Shown here one piece after another: positions 1 to 10,521 of a DNA stretch of 64,000 nucleotides. The notes under the pieces are model-generated. The model searched no databases and was not told the DNA's origin. It saw only the letters and a list, made by a program, of their open reading frames with translations. Location: the NCBI RefSeq assembly GCF_038396675.1, contig NC_088921.1:43239501-43303500 (forward strand), written 5' to 3'. Made by a program: the position numbers and the translations under genes. Source of the DNA: Hydra vulgaris. Its lineage: Eukaryota; Cnidaria; Hydrozoa; Anthoathecata; Hydridae. Each line of letters opens with the position of its first letter. Position 1 is the first letter of the stretch.

Positions 1-51
1 TGTTTTTACACATCTTTACAATAAAATGTAGAGGCCGCCATTTTATATTAC

Positions 52-210
52 CTGCAAAGCAGAATCGGGTAGAGATCAGAACTGTTGTCATTTTGGACTC
101 AGCATGACCATGACAGATGGTCCACATTGTCTGCTGAGTCATGCCGGCTATACCAAACTTTATTGCAACTTTTACACTGATATAATTAAACCATGGCTCC
201 ATCTTTAAGC
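52..210 (-). CDS. Candidate internal coding exon, product unidentified
   Basis: On the minus strand a 159-nt open segment is bounded by a pyrimidine-rich acceptor (CTCCCTACAG) just upstream and a CAG|GTAATA donor just downstream. Only the frame starting after two bases is open throughout; it encodes about 52 residues including MEPWFNYISVKVAIKFG and GMTQQTMWTICHGHAES. Base composition is clearly less AT-rich than the surroundings, as expected for coding DNA in such a genome. I do not recognise the protein. It does not match the acyl-CoA synthetase encoded on the same strand at 12.6-13.4 kb, so it probably belongs to another gene running off the left edge. The plus strand also has an open frame here, but without matching splice sites. 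Confidence 0.4.
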
Positions 211-603
211 CTGTAGGGAGTGACATTAAACAATCACTAAGATTCAATCATAAAATGTCAAATTTTGTGGATTATTCTACTTGGCACACCATTCAAATAT
301 TATCATTTCTAGTTATTATTTCAAATTCATTTCATCCAAAACAAATCAATTCATTTATAAATATTCATTTAACCCTTTAACAGTCCGCGCGTTTTCTTAA
401 AAACGGTCGCTATAAGTTTTGCGTTTTTTCTTGAAGTGGTCTCTAAATGTCCCGGCTTTTTTAAAACTTCGTTTTTTTACTTTTAAATTAAATAAAAAGT
501 TTTTACTATTTTAACACTATTAAACACTAAAAAACACTATTATTCATGTATAAGAATTTATAACCATACTATAATAATAGAAAATTTTTATAAAAAATAA
601 GTT

Positions 604-2371
604 CTAATATTCAGTCTTTGTGTGAAAAGTCATAAAACATGGAGCTGCACAAAGTCCTACATCACATTCTACACATTCATATCTAGAATCTTTTCTTATT
701 TTTTGTTTGTGACATACCACACACCTTCTCTGAGCATTAATTTTTTTTTCAGATGCTGGCACATATGATGGAAAATGTCGGTCAATCAAGCGTAAGGGGT
801 TGTTTGCTACCAATCTAGAGTGGAATTTTTTTGGCTGTTGGCCATATCGTTGAATCATCGATGTGATTAACATTGTTCTAAAGTTTAAAGGTGTCATATT
901 ACGACCCATTTTTTTACAAATTATTTGTGCATTAAATGCTGCTAGATTAATTAAATGAGTAAACACTTTCTTGTACCACTTTTTTACCCTTTTTCTTTCA
1001 ACTTCGTATGATGTCATCATTTGGTCACTTCTATCTACGCCTCCCATATTTTGATTATAATCATCAATAACTAAAGTAACTAACTTATCTTACCCAGCTC
1101 TTAAAACACTTTCAGCCCCATCAATAGTGCAAGTTGAAATGGTATAAACATCCTTTTTATCTTTCCAATGTGTTATCATGATATTTGTTTTTTCTTCGTA
1201 AAGAACTTTGCGTTCATTTTTTTTAACTTTTCATGGATAGAAATAGGTAAACCTTTTCTGTTTTTTCGAAGTGTTCCTATGGTATCTGTAGATCTTAGCA
1301 ATAATACTGATGAAAGCTCGTAGGAAGAATACCAGCTGTCAATGTAAAGTTTGTAACCCTGATCAAGTAAGCCATCCATAAGAAACATAACGATTTTTGT
1401 TGCAACGTAGCGATAATCTGAACTTAGAGTATTAGTCAGCTCAGATACTGTATATAAAATGGATTTCCATACATATCCTGAATCTGACTCGCATAATGAA
1501 AAAGTTTTTATACCAAATCTGGCACTTATGCTGCGAATACACTGTTTCCAAGAAAGTCTACCTTTCCACAACAAAAGTGACTCATCAATTGATATATTTT
1601 GTGTAGGTGTATACACCTCTTGGAATTTTTTTGTCAAATAATCCCATACTGTGCTTATTTTGGATAAAACAGGATATTTATTTGGTAATGTGCTAGAATC
1701 AACAAAATGAATAAACTTATTCATTAACTTGAACTTGTTATAGGATAACAACCACTTAATACCAGCACTTGCAAACAATGGATTTGTGGTGTAATACATT
1801 TCATACGTTGGCTTCCAAAGTACTCCTTGATATAAAAAAATTGCAATATATTGTCTGTCCTCTGAAACTGTCACAGGCAACCAACGCCTCATTCTGGATT
1901 TAACTGATATTCTTTTTTATCTATAGTTTGGGAAGCATATCGATTAGTTTCATTAACAATAAACTCACAAATTTCATCTGTAAAGTAAAGCTCAAACAAA
2001 TAAAGAGGATCATTTTTGACTATATCTTGATTGCACCCAGAAATACCGGTAAATTCAATGGGGTGAACTCTATTATTTGAAGGTTCAGATTTCCATATCG
2101 GTGTGTATGAGCCAGGAAATACATTTTCTAAAGAATTGTCACTAGAACTAAGAGCATCGACAAATGCAGGCATTTCTTCTTCTAAACTTAACTCTAATAT
2201 CTCTGGTTCGGAGTTTTCTTCATCAGAAACATCAGATAAACTATACTCTTCTTCTGAAACCTCACTCAACTCCTCGTTTTTATCGAATATATAATTTTCT
2301 ATTTCCTCGTGAGTAAATATTCGCTTTTTCGTTAATGATTTTTGCACTGAAAAAAATTGCTTGTCTGCCAT
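604..2371 (-). pseudogene. piggyBac (PGBD-like) transposase, frameshifted
   Basis: This would be the cut-and-paste transposase of the surrounding element. Reading right to left, an acidic N-terminal region starts at the ATG at 2371 (MADKQFFSVQ). It runs to a stop at 1889 that overlaps the next ATG as ATGA. The second frame (1892-1176) carries the first catalytic aspartate in NISIDESLLLWKGR and the second in KLYIDSWYSSYEL. The third segment (1047-604) starts at MGGVDRSDQM with the third aspartate and ends in a Cys-rich tail (CVVC, CVECDVGLC) typical of piggyBac C-terminal zinc-binding domains. A shift at about 1890, a second shift in an A8 run near 1220 and an in-frame TAA near 1092 break the gene. 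All three DDD residues survive, so the copy is fairly young. Confidence 0.9.
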
Positions 2372-2508
2372 ATTTAAAATAAAAGTAAACACGTGCTAAA
2401 GTAAAAAATTGAATAAAAAGCTTATTAATTATGCAGTAATAAATTTTGTGACGATTAGAAGTATAATTACTCATAAAAAGAAAGAAATTATGAGGAGATA
2501 CACCAAAA

Positions 2509-2614
2509 CGTAATATTACGGCATGGACATTCAGGAACCACTTTTAGTTTGCGTAATATTACGGCATGGACATTTAGAAACCACTTTGGATTTGCGTATT
2601 ATTACGGCATGGAC
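2509..2614 (+). repeat. Three subterminal direct repeats of the piggyBac element
   Basis: The 20-nt motif CGTAATATTACGGCATGGAC occurs at 2509-2528 and 2552-2571. A third, slightly changed copy (CGTATTATTACGGCATGGAC) at 2595-2614 runs into the terminal repeat. Spacing is 43 bp each time. The left end lacks this array. Such one-sided subterminal arrays are plausible transposase-binding sites. Confidence 0.8.
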
Positions 2615-2761
2615 TGTTAAAGGGTTAATATTTACTAAACTTTCAAACTAAATTTAGAAATATATAATATGATCTCAAACTATGTTTATTACACCAATCA
2701 AAAATATTTGGTACTTTTGCTTATTCAATATAACACTAGCACTTTTTTCATACTATAAACT

Positions 2762-4972
2762 AAAGATTGTTATGATGTCAAAACTAAAAACTGTTACTGT
2801 CTTGAAACTATTGATTGTTACTGTCTCGAAACTATAGATTGTTACTGTCTTGAAACTATAGATTATTACTGCCCTGAAACTATCGATTGTTACTGTCTTG
2901 AAACTATAGATTGTTACCGTCTTGAAACTATTGATTGTTACTGTCTCAAAACTATAGATTGTTACTGTCTTAAAACTATAGATTGTTACTGTCTTGAAAC
3001 TATAGATTATTACTGCCTTGAAACTACCGATTGTTACTATCTCGAAACTATAGATTGTTACTGTCTTGAAACTATAGATTGTTACTGTCTTGAAACTATA
3101 GATTGTTACTGTCTTAAAACTATAGATTGTTACTGTCTTGAAACTATAGATTGTTACCGTCTTGAAACTAAAGATTGTTACTTTCTTGAAACTATAGATT
3201 GTTACCGTCTTGAAACTATTGATTGTTACTGTCTCAAAACTATAGATTGTTACTGTCTTAAAACTATAGATTGTTACTGTCTTGAAACTATAGATTATTA
3301 CTGCCTTGAAACTATCGATTGTTACTATCTCGAAACTATAGATTGTTACTGTCTTGAAACTATAGATTGTTACTGTCTTGAAACTATAGATTGTTACTGT
3401 CTTAAAACTATAGATTGTTACTGTCTTGAAACTATAGATTGTTACCGTCTTGAAACTAAAGATTGTTACTTTCTTGAAACTATAGATTGTTACTGTCTTG
3501 AAACTATCGATTGTTACTGTCTAAAAACTATCGATTGTTACTGTCTCAAAACTATAGATTGTTACTTTTTTGAAACTATAGATTGTTACCGTCTTGAAAC
3601 TATAGATTGTTACTGTCTTAAAACTATAGATTGTTACTGTCTCAAAACTATAGATTGTTACCGTCTTGAAACTATAGATTGTTACTGTCTTGAAACTATA
3701 GATTATTACTGTCTTGAAACTATCGATTGTTACTTTCTTGAATCTATAGATTGTTACAGTCTTGAAACTATAGATTGTTACTGTCCTAAAACTATAGATT
3801 GTTACTGTTTTGAAACTATCGAATGTTACTTTCTTGAATCTATAGATTGTTACAGTCTTGAAACTATAGATTGTTACTGTCTTGAAACTATAGATTGTTA
3901 CCATCTTGAAACTGTTGATTGTTACTGTCTTGAAACTATAGATTATTACTGAATTGAAACTATCAATTGTTACTGTCTCGAAACTATCGATTGTTACTGT
4001 CTCAAAACTATAGATTGTTACTTTTTTGAAACTATAGATTGTTACCGTCTTGAAACTATAGATTGTTACTGTCTTAAAACTATAGATTGTTACTGTCTTG
4101 AAACTATAGATTGTTACTGTCTTGAAACTATAGATTGTTACCGTCTTGAAACTATAGATTGTTATTGTCTTAAAACTATAGATTGTTACTGTCTTAAAAC
4201 TATAGATTGTTACTTTCTTGAAACTATAGATTGTTACTGTCTTGAAACTATAGATTGTTACCGTCTTGAAACTATAGATTGTTACTGTCTTGAAACTATA
4301 GATTGTTACTTTCTTGAAACTATAGATTGTTACTGTCTCGAAACTATAGATTGTTATTTTCTTGAAACTATCGATTGTTACTGTCTCAAAACTATAGATT
4401 GCTACTGTCTTGAAACTATAGATTGTTACCGTCTTGAAACTATTGATTGTTACTGTCTTGAAATTATAGATTGTTACTGCCTTGAAACTATCGATTGTTA
4501 CTGTCTTGAAACTATAGATTGTTACTTTCTTGAAACTATAGATTGTTACTGTCTTGAAACTATAGATTGTTACTTTCTTGAAACTATAGATTGTTCCCGT
4601 CTTGAAACTATTGATTGTTACTGTCTCAAAACTATAGATTGTTACTGTCTCAAAACTATAGATAGTTACTTTCTTGAAACTATAGATTGTTACTGTCTTG
4701 AAACTATAGATTGTTACTTTCTTGAAACTATAGATTGTTACAGTCTTGAAACTATAGATTGTTACTGTCTTGAAACTATAGATTGTTACTTTCTTGAAAC
4801 TATAGATTGCTACCGTCTTGAAACTATAGATTGTTACTGTCTCGAAACTATTAGATTGTTACTGTCTCAAAACTATAGATTGTTACTTTCTTGAAACTAT
4901 AGATTGTTAATGTCTTGAAACTATAGATTGTTACTGTCTCACAACTATAGATTGTTACTGTCTCGAAACTTT
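2762..4972. repeat. 24-bp minisatellite, about 90 copies, with higher-order structure
   Basis: A 2.2 kb array is built from a 24-bp unit with core GATTGTTACTGTCTTGAAAC followed by TATA. Variants differ at a few fixed positions (CTGTCTTG, CTGTCTCA, CTTTCTTG, CCGTCTTG; TATAG, TATCG, TATTG). The segment starting at 2911 recurs at 3199, an offset of 288 bp or exactly 12 units, and matches through about 3486 almost without change. A second block at 3561 recurs at 4017, an offset of 456 bp or 19 units. The unit length is a multiple of three, so the minus strand reads as an 8-residue repeat (VTIYSFKT). I treat that reading frame as a by-product. Confidence 0.95.
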
Positions 4973-6271
4973 ATTCAAATAATCAGAAGAATTTAGTTTC
5001 TAACTTAGTAACTTTAATTTTGAAGTTATCTAAATTATCTATTATTAAGTTTGTCTAGCAATTTTTGTTGATCAAGTTTGATTGGCCTGAATTGATATTT
5101 AAAGAATAAAACATAAATTTTTCCAAAAGTAGACAATCATCTGATCGTCGATTTGCTGTTATTTTCAGCGCTGATATCTTTAAGCCTAATTCAAAATTAT
5201 AAAACTCCATAACAATTTATGCTCAATAATGATTTGATACCAAGTTTTCAAAAACTTACTTTAAAATTTAAAACCAAGTTTGTGGCATAAGTTAAAAAAT
5301 AAATGGATACTTATATAAAAATTTTTTGAAGTTGTTTCAGATATGAAACAAGTTCAACTTAAAACTGGTATGTTTCAGGTGCTTTAATCCCTATGTGCTA
5401 TAATCCCTATGCCAGAAAGTTACTCTCAAACATATATTTACTAATAACATGTTATTTTTTTTTAAAAAAAGAGGCTCAAAATGTGTTTTTAAGCATCTCA
5501 ATGCAGTGAACACTAGATATTTGATTCAAACATTGTAATGTCTTAAGATGTTATCCTGACAATACTCAAGGTTAACACAAAAAAACTTATTTATGATTTA
5601 CTTTTTTACTTGTTAATATTACAAATATATTTTTAAAGCTTCTTCAGCGCTGCTAATTCAGATAAACCTGATAGTATTTCAAAAAAAATTAAAAATATCT
5701 ATTTGATGCCAGTTTTGAACATACAAAACTAAATAGTAAGTTGACTGAAAAATGTGTAAAGTTTTAAAAGACTTGTTAGAGAGTTTTTTAAAAACAATCC
5801 TTATAAATAAAAGTTTAAAAAACTTTAAAAAATAGATTTTTTAAAAAAATTCTTATTAAATAAAGTTTTAAAAAACTTTAAAAAAGAGATTTTTTTAAAA
5901 AAATTCTTATTATATAAAGTTTAAAAAACTTTAAAAAAGAGATTTAAAAAAAAAAATTTATTAAATAAAGTTTAAAACAGTTTAATTTTTTAATTCTTAT
6001 TAAATAAAGTTTAAAAAATTAAATAAACAATTAAATAAAAAATTAAATAAAAAGAGATTTTTTAAAGCTTTTTGTTTTTATTTTTATTTTATAAAAAATT
6101 TTTTTTAAATATTTTATATTACTTCATCAATACTTTTCCACATACTTGTTTAACCATATCTAAAATTTGAATATTTTTTTACCTTACACATAATGATATT
6201 ATAAAAGTATATACACAAAATGATACATGCCAGCATGCGCCTGAATGTTTAATTTTATAATTAAAACAACA

Positions 6272-6276
<5 letters not shown>
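4973..6276. other. AT-rich DNA without recognisable genes
   Basis: I see no coding segment with splice signals or family motifs here. The only structure noted is an imperfect tandem repeat of about 54 bp between roughly 5795 and 6010, with TTCTTATTAAATAAAG-like cores near 5850 and 5904. Confidence 0.6.
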
Positions 6277-6333
<57 letters not shown>

Positions 6334-6601
6334 TCAGGGGCTAAGCTAGACCATTTTCAACAGTGCCGACCGTATTAGAGTGCCGATTTGGCCCCGCCCA
6401 AATTCAGAAATTGAGGACCTTATTTTTTATAGCAAATATCGTTTTTTTCACACAAAAATGCCTACACACGACAAATATCCTTATGAAAAGACACCAGCAC
6501 TGGTACAGGTACACCCGTACCGCTGCCAAAATTATTATTTTAGAATAGCCCCTGTATATAATATATATATATATATTTATATATATATATATATATCTAT
6601 G

Positions 6602-6646
<45 letters not shown>

Positions 6647-6647
6647 G

Positions 6648-6679
<32 letters not shown>

Positions 6680-6682
6680 CTT
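6277..6682. repeat. (TA)n microsatellite split by a small TIR element
   Basis: A pure TA tract covers about 6277-6329. A second, less regular TA tract with ATGTATAT interruptions covers about 6558-6682. The 220-bp unit between them is annotated separately. Reading frames through the tract (YIYIYI) are artefacts. Confidence 0.9.
6335..6554. mobile_element. 220-bp MITE with CAGGGGCTA ends
   Basis: The unit begins CAGGGGCTA (6335-6343) and ends with the exact inverse TAGCCCCTG (6546-6554). It is distinctly more GC-rich than its TA-repeat surroundings. CAGGGG termini are common in hAT-derived miniature elements. The TA flanks make any target duplication impossible to define, so the superfamily is tentative. 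Confidence 0.6.
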
Positions 6683-7344
6683 TTAAACTATTTTTCTAAA
6701 AAAAAACATAGTAACCTGAGGTATCATTGGCATATATATCAAAACTCTGTCTCCTTTCTTAACCCCAAGATTTACCAAAACTCTTGCAAACTTTGAAGCC
6801 TACATAAAGATTAAAAATTATTATGAAGCGCAATCTTCAGTATAAACTAAATTTTTAAATAACCACTATTTTTAAATGTTTATATAAACAGTTGTCATTT
6901 TTACAAAACGGACAAAATAATATTAAAGTAATAACCAATGTGATTATCTATAGCATTATAATATAAGTGTTTAAAATATACTGTTTAGTTCAGGAACAAC
7001 ACGAAGTTATTGTGTAACTGTGGAAAGTTAACTTCTAAGTTACTTGATGTAACTCAATGTAACCAAGGTAACAAAAAAAAAATAACAAAAAGTTGATACT
7101 TTTCAGTTATTTTAAATAACTTAAGTTATAATATTGAATATTATTTAACACTAAGATATCTAGGATAGTTTTTAGAACAAGTAACTAAAACCAACATTTT
7201 AATTCGCATTGCTGGTAAATAAAGGAACAACAAATCATATTTCAAAACTATTTATTTAGTTTGAAATGCATTAAAATGTTGTTTGAATACATCAGATGCA
7301 TCTTGCTAGTGTGTGAATAATTTATAAAAACAATATCAAAAGAG
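6683..7344. other. AT-rich spacer, nothing recognised
   Basis: No gene, repeat unit or terminal repeat was identified in this stretch. Confidence 0.5.
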
Positions 7345-7459
7345 TATTTCATGAAAGCAGGTCAAAAATTATGTGAGGCCTTCATCAAGCCTGTTGGAGA
7401 TAATAACAAGTCCTGGGCCCCACATTTCACATGTGAATACAGCAAGAGAACTTTTGAAG
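7345..7459 (+). pseudogene. Exon-like fragment of an unassigned transposon-associated protein family
   Basis: An open segment reads MKAGQKLCEAFIKPVGDNN, continues KSWAPHFTCEY and SKRTFE, and stops at a good donor, GAAG|GTAAGT (GT at 7460-7461). The layout (short acidic linker, W-A-P-x-x-x-C, then Cys-containing segment) resembles the N-terminal Cys-rich region of the protein encoded at 35237-36903, which has DKTWAPRVACYSC at the same place. I infer a fragment of a diverged relative of that family. No further exons were found before the Tc1 element that starts at 7527. Confidence 0.4.
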
Positions 7460-7807
7460 GTAAGTTGAATAATTGCTTCTCACTTAGATGTGCTTTATTT
7501 TGTAGAAGTTCAATCATTTTCATATACAGTATTGGACAAAACATTTTCAACCAACATCGAACAACGCTAAAAAGTGTTCTAATTTTACATGTCTTAAAAA
7601 CGAAACGAACTATACTACCACAGCAAACAGTTCAGGAGTCTGGAGTCATAGCATGCCATGACATGAGCAATCAGCTGACAGGTGACAGCACACAGGCAGA
7701 ATTTGGTTGACAAGTGCCATTTTGCAGCGGACAAAACAAGTGCAACTTTTTTGGTTTGTTTCATTTTCTTAAGTCTGGTCCGTGTCAAAGTTTTTTAATA
7801 ATTAAAG

Positions 7808-8046
7808 GAAGTATCCAGAAGTTTCCAGAAGTTTCCAGAAGCATGCAGAAGCTTCCAGAAGTTTCCAGAAGAAGCCTCTGGAAGCATCCATTAGTATCCA
7901 GAAATATCCAGAAACATTCAGAAGCATCCAGACGCATTCAGAAGCTTCCAGAAGCATAAAAAAGAAGCATCTAGAATCTTCCAGAACAGGTTCACACAGG
8001 TTCATTTTACTATATAAGAGACATGTAAATCGACATGTAATTCAGT
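7808..8046 (+). promoter_or_regulatory. Heat-shock-element array, TATA box and initiator inside the Tc1 element
   Basis: From 7808 to about 7960 a 10-bp period repeats GTTTCCAGAA-like units. These are alternating nGAAn and nTTCn pentamers, the binding pattern of heat-shock factor trimers. A further three-pentamer site (AGAAT CTTCC AGAAC) sits at 7973-7987. It is followed by TATATAAG at 8011-8018 and a TTCAGT initiator at about 8041-8046, 30 bp downstream of the TATA box. The transposase ATG is at 8228, so the predicted leader is about 185 nt and A-rich. This arrangement closely resembles an hsp promoter. Function is inferred from pattern and spacing only. Confidence 0.7.
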
Positions 8047-8227
8047 CAGTATATGGAAGTCAATCAGTCAGTATTATCAAGACAGTTTATCGAAGTGAGT
8101 TTTATCAAAGTGTTTTATCGAAGAACATCAATACAAGAAGTGAAATACAACAAGTGTTTCATTACATCAATACAATCCACATCCAACCAAGACGTTGTGT
8201 TCCACAGAACATTATTGTATCATCACA

Positions 8228-9244
8228 ATGGCAAAAATGGCTCCCGACAGTCTTGGATTGGAACTAAGAAAGAAAATTATTGGCGATTACTTAAGTGGAA
8301 TGTCACAAAAAAGTATTTGTGATAAATATCGCGTGAAAAAAGGACCGTATCAAGACTATGTTCCAAATATCATTCTACGGGGAAGTTGGCAGCAGATAAC
8401 AAAGGTGGAAGACCGCGTTCCACCACTTCTAGAGAGGATTCTATGATCGTCAGATCCGTCAAGAAGGATCCCTGGATATCATCAGTCGAGATACAAAAGC
8501 AATTAGAACTGCCTGTATCGGACCGAACAATCAGACGACGGGCTGTTGAAGCCGGATTGTTTTCTCGACGCCCTGCAAAATAACCACTGATTTCACTAAA
8601 AAACCAGAAGAAAAGACTCCTGTTTGCTACATCTCATATTGACTGGAATGTGCAGAAATGGCAAACTGTCCTGTTCAGTGATGAATCGAAGTTCAACATC
8701 ATTGGGAGCGATAGCATTTGCTGTGTACGTCGACCGGCCAGAAAACGCCTTGATTTACATTACTGCCATAAGACTGTGAAGCATGGTGGAGGCAATGTAA
8801 TGGCCTGGGGGTATTTTTCTGCTAACGGTCTAGGTCCAATACATCGAAACGATGGAATAATGGACCGTTTCATGTATAAAAATATCCTGAAAGATGTTAT
8901 GTTACCTCATGCTGAATGGAATATGCCAATAAAATGGGTTTTTCAGCAAGACAACGATCCGAAACACACTGCAAAAGTAGTCAAGCAGTGGTTTCAAGAC
9001 AACCACCTATCGGTGATGGATTGGCCGCCTCAATCTCCGGATCTCAACCCTATCGAGAACCTGTGGGAAGATCGTCAACCGCAGAATTAATCGTGAAGGT
9101 GTTCGTAATAAGGATCAACTGTTTGAACAAATCCAAAAGGCTTGGGCAGCGATTCCACAAAGTTTCATTGGTCACCTATTCGAATCTATGCCTCGAAGAT
9201 GCAAGGCTGTGATCGACAACAAAGGATTCGCCACAACATATTGA
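8228..9244 (+). pseudogene. Tc1-type DD34E transposase, broken
   Basis: The start ATG at 8228 opens MAKMAPDSLGLELRKKIIG, the first helix-turn-helix. After a frameshift near 8345 the GRPR-like motif (GGRPRSTTS) and second helix-turn-helix follow, then an in-frame TAA at 8581. The catalytic core shows the first Asp in LFSDESKFN, the second in VFQQDNDPKHTA and the Glu in SPDLNPIENLWE, with exactly 34 residues between the second Asp and the Glu (DD34E). A frameshift near 9068 separates the C-terminus, which ends KGFATTY at 9244. About 335 residues in total is normal for the family. Two frameshifts and one stop make it non-functional, although all catalytic residues remain. Confidence 0.92.
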
Positions 9245-9498
9245 TAGCGAAATACAGCTTGGTCAACATTTTGTTGAGTTGCACTTGTTTTGTCCAGAAG
9301 GAAATCAACTTTTTTTAATACTTTTGATTAATTTATTAATTTTCGTGAACAAATAATGAACTTTGTGATGAATAAAACTTGAAGAACTTTGTCTCTAAAC
9401 AGTTACATAGTTATTTCTCTAAATTGAAAAAATGCAGTACTTTTATATAAAGAAACTAAATTAGCATTATTTGGTTGCACTCGTTTTGTCTAATACTG

Positions 9499-9832
9499 TA
9501 TATGTAGTTTATTTTGGGAAGTTGCATTTGACAAAATTTTTATATATACTGGTGTACTATAGAAAAATGTTTTATCGTTTTTTTAAACATATTTTGGTCA
9601 AATTGAGCAAAGTAGCCACCTATACAGAGTGAAAATATATACATTCTAGTTACCAAAAATAATAAAATTAAAACCTAACTATTAGATCTGTGCAAGACAA
9701 GAAGATTTTTGTACAAAATTGCACATTACACTTAAATGACCGAATTCAAAAATTTGCATTTTTACAGTTATCAAAATTATTTTTTGCTTTATTTACTTTT
9801 TATCTTATTTAAAAGAAAAAATCATGCACATA
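9499..9832. other. Spacer between two Tc1/mariner elements
   Basis: AT-rich sequence with no gene or repeat structure recognised. Confidence 0.5.
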
Positions 9833-10519
9833 ACGGGTGAACAGTAAAATTTGAGATTTTTTTAACGGTTTTTATTTTTGAATTTTTTTGTGCACTGATT
9901 CATTTATTGTTTCTATTTTAGAGCCCACTCTCTGTAGCTGCTGCTGGCAAAGTTTTATGAAAATATTCTTACTATTTTGTAATCTACATCAAAATGAAGC
10001 GTGAAAGTTTGATTGATCATGTGTTCAGGTATTGTGATTAGCATTTCAAGGAAGGTAGAAAAGTCGTTGAGGATCATTTTTTGAAAGAAAATCACCCTAG
10101 AGCAACCATTTGCAGATACATTTCAATGTGGAAAAAAGGCAAATCAAAACTTTGTGTTGCTGGTTCTGGTCGAAAAGCTAAAATAATGACTAAAACCAAT
10201 ATTACCAAGTCGAAAAGCATGATTGGTGGTCGTTCTGGCATTTCCACCCGACAAATTTCTCGAAAGCTCAAGTGCAGCCAATCTCACGTTGTATATACAA
10301 TTAAGCATCACAAAAATATTGTTTCCAAAAAAAAAACAGACCATTCCAGCCTGTACTCCTGAGCAAGTGTCCAAGTTACAAACATGTTGTGTCAGATTGT
10401 TCAAAAATAAATTATTTGATTATAAATCTACGAGCTGTTTTTTATTTTATCCAAAAGTATTTATCCACTGCAAAGTTAAAGCGTTTCAAAAAAACTCTCA
10501 AATTTTACTGTTCACCAGT
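9833..10519 (+). mobile_element. Internally deleted Tc1/mariner-type element (687 bp)
   Basis: TA at 9831-9832 and 10520-10521 flank near-identical inverted ends. The left starts ACGGGTGAACAGTAAAATTT and the inverted right end starts ACTGGTGAACAGTAAAATTT. The interior encodes a helix-turn-helix DNA-binding segment, but the catalytic DDE domain is missing. It is therefore a deletion derivative that could move only with help from a complete relative. Confidence 0.85.
9994..10516 (+). pseudogene. N-terminal DNA-binding part of a mariner-like transposase
   Basis: An ATG at 9994 (MKRESLIDHVFRYCD) is followed by an in-frame TAG. The same frame then continues through HFLKENHPRATICRYISMW and the second helix-turn-helix segment ISTRQISRKLKCSQSHV. 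A frameshift in a run of ten A near 10328 leads to TPEQVSKLQTCCVRLFKNK, after which the sequence runs into the right inverted end. No catalytic Asp/Glu triad is present. The retained domains could bind the element's ends, but the early stop argues against a functional protein. Family assignment rests on the Tc1/mariner-style double helix-turn-helix and the TA-flanked termini. Confidence 0.75.
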
Positions 10520-10521
10520 TA

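Larger units (their letters stand above)
369..2628 (-). mobile_element. piggyBac-type DNA transposon with TTAA duplications
   Basis: The element is bounded by TTAA at 369-372 and 2625-2628. Just inside are perfect 14-bp terminal inverted repeats, CCCTTTAACAGTCC at 373-386 and its reverse complement at 2611-2624. TTAA targets and CCC-starting ends are hallmarks of the piggyBac superfamily, and the interior encodes a broken piggyBac-like transposase on the minus strand. At about 2.25 kb it is close to a minimal autonomous length. Confidence 0.93.
7527..9498 (+). mobile_element. Tc1/mariner element with IR/DR ends and TA duplication
   Basis: TA dinucleotides (7525-7526 and 9499-9500) flank inverted ends. 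The left begins CAGTATTGGACAAAAC and the right, inverted, begins CAGTATTAGACAAAAC. A second, inner inverted pair, GGACAAAACAAGTGCAAC at 7729-7746 and its exact reverse complement at 9278-9295, gives the IR/DR arrangement of two direct repeats per end known from Sleeping Beauty-like Tc1 elements. Length is 1972 bp. The interior holds a heat-shock-like promoter and a broken DD34E transposase gene. Confidence 0.93.

Noticed and set aside
3521-3904. 127-residue open frame of VTIYSFKT repeats
   Set aside because: It is a translation of the 24-bp minisatellite. The unit is a multiple of three and lacks stops in one frame by chance.
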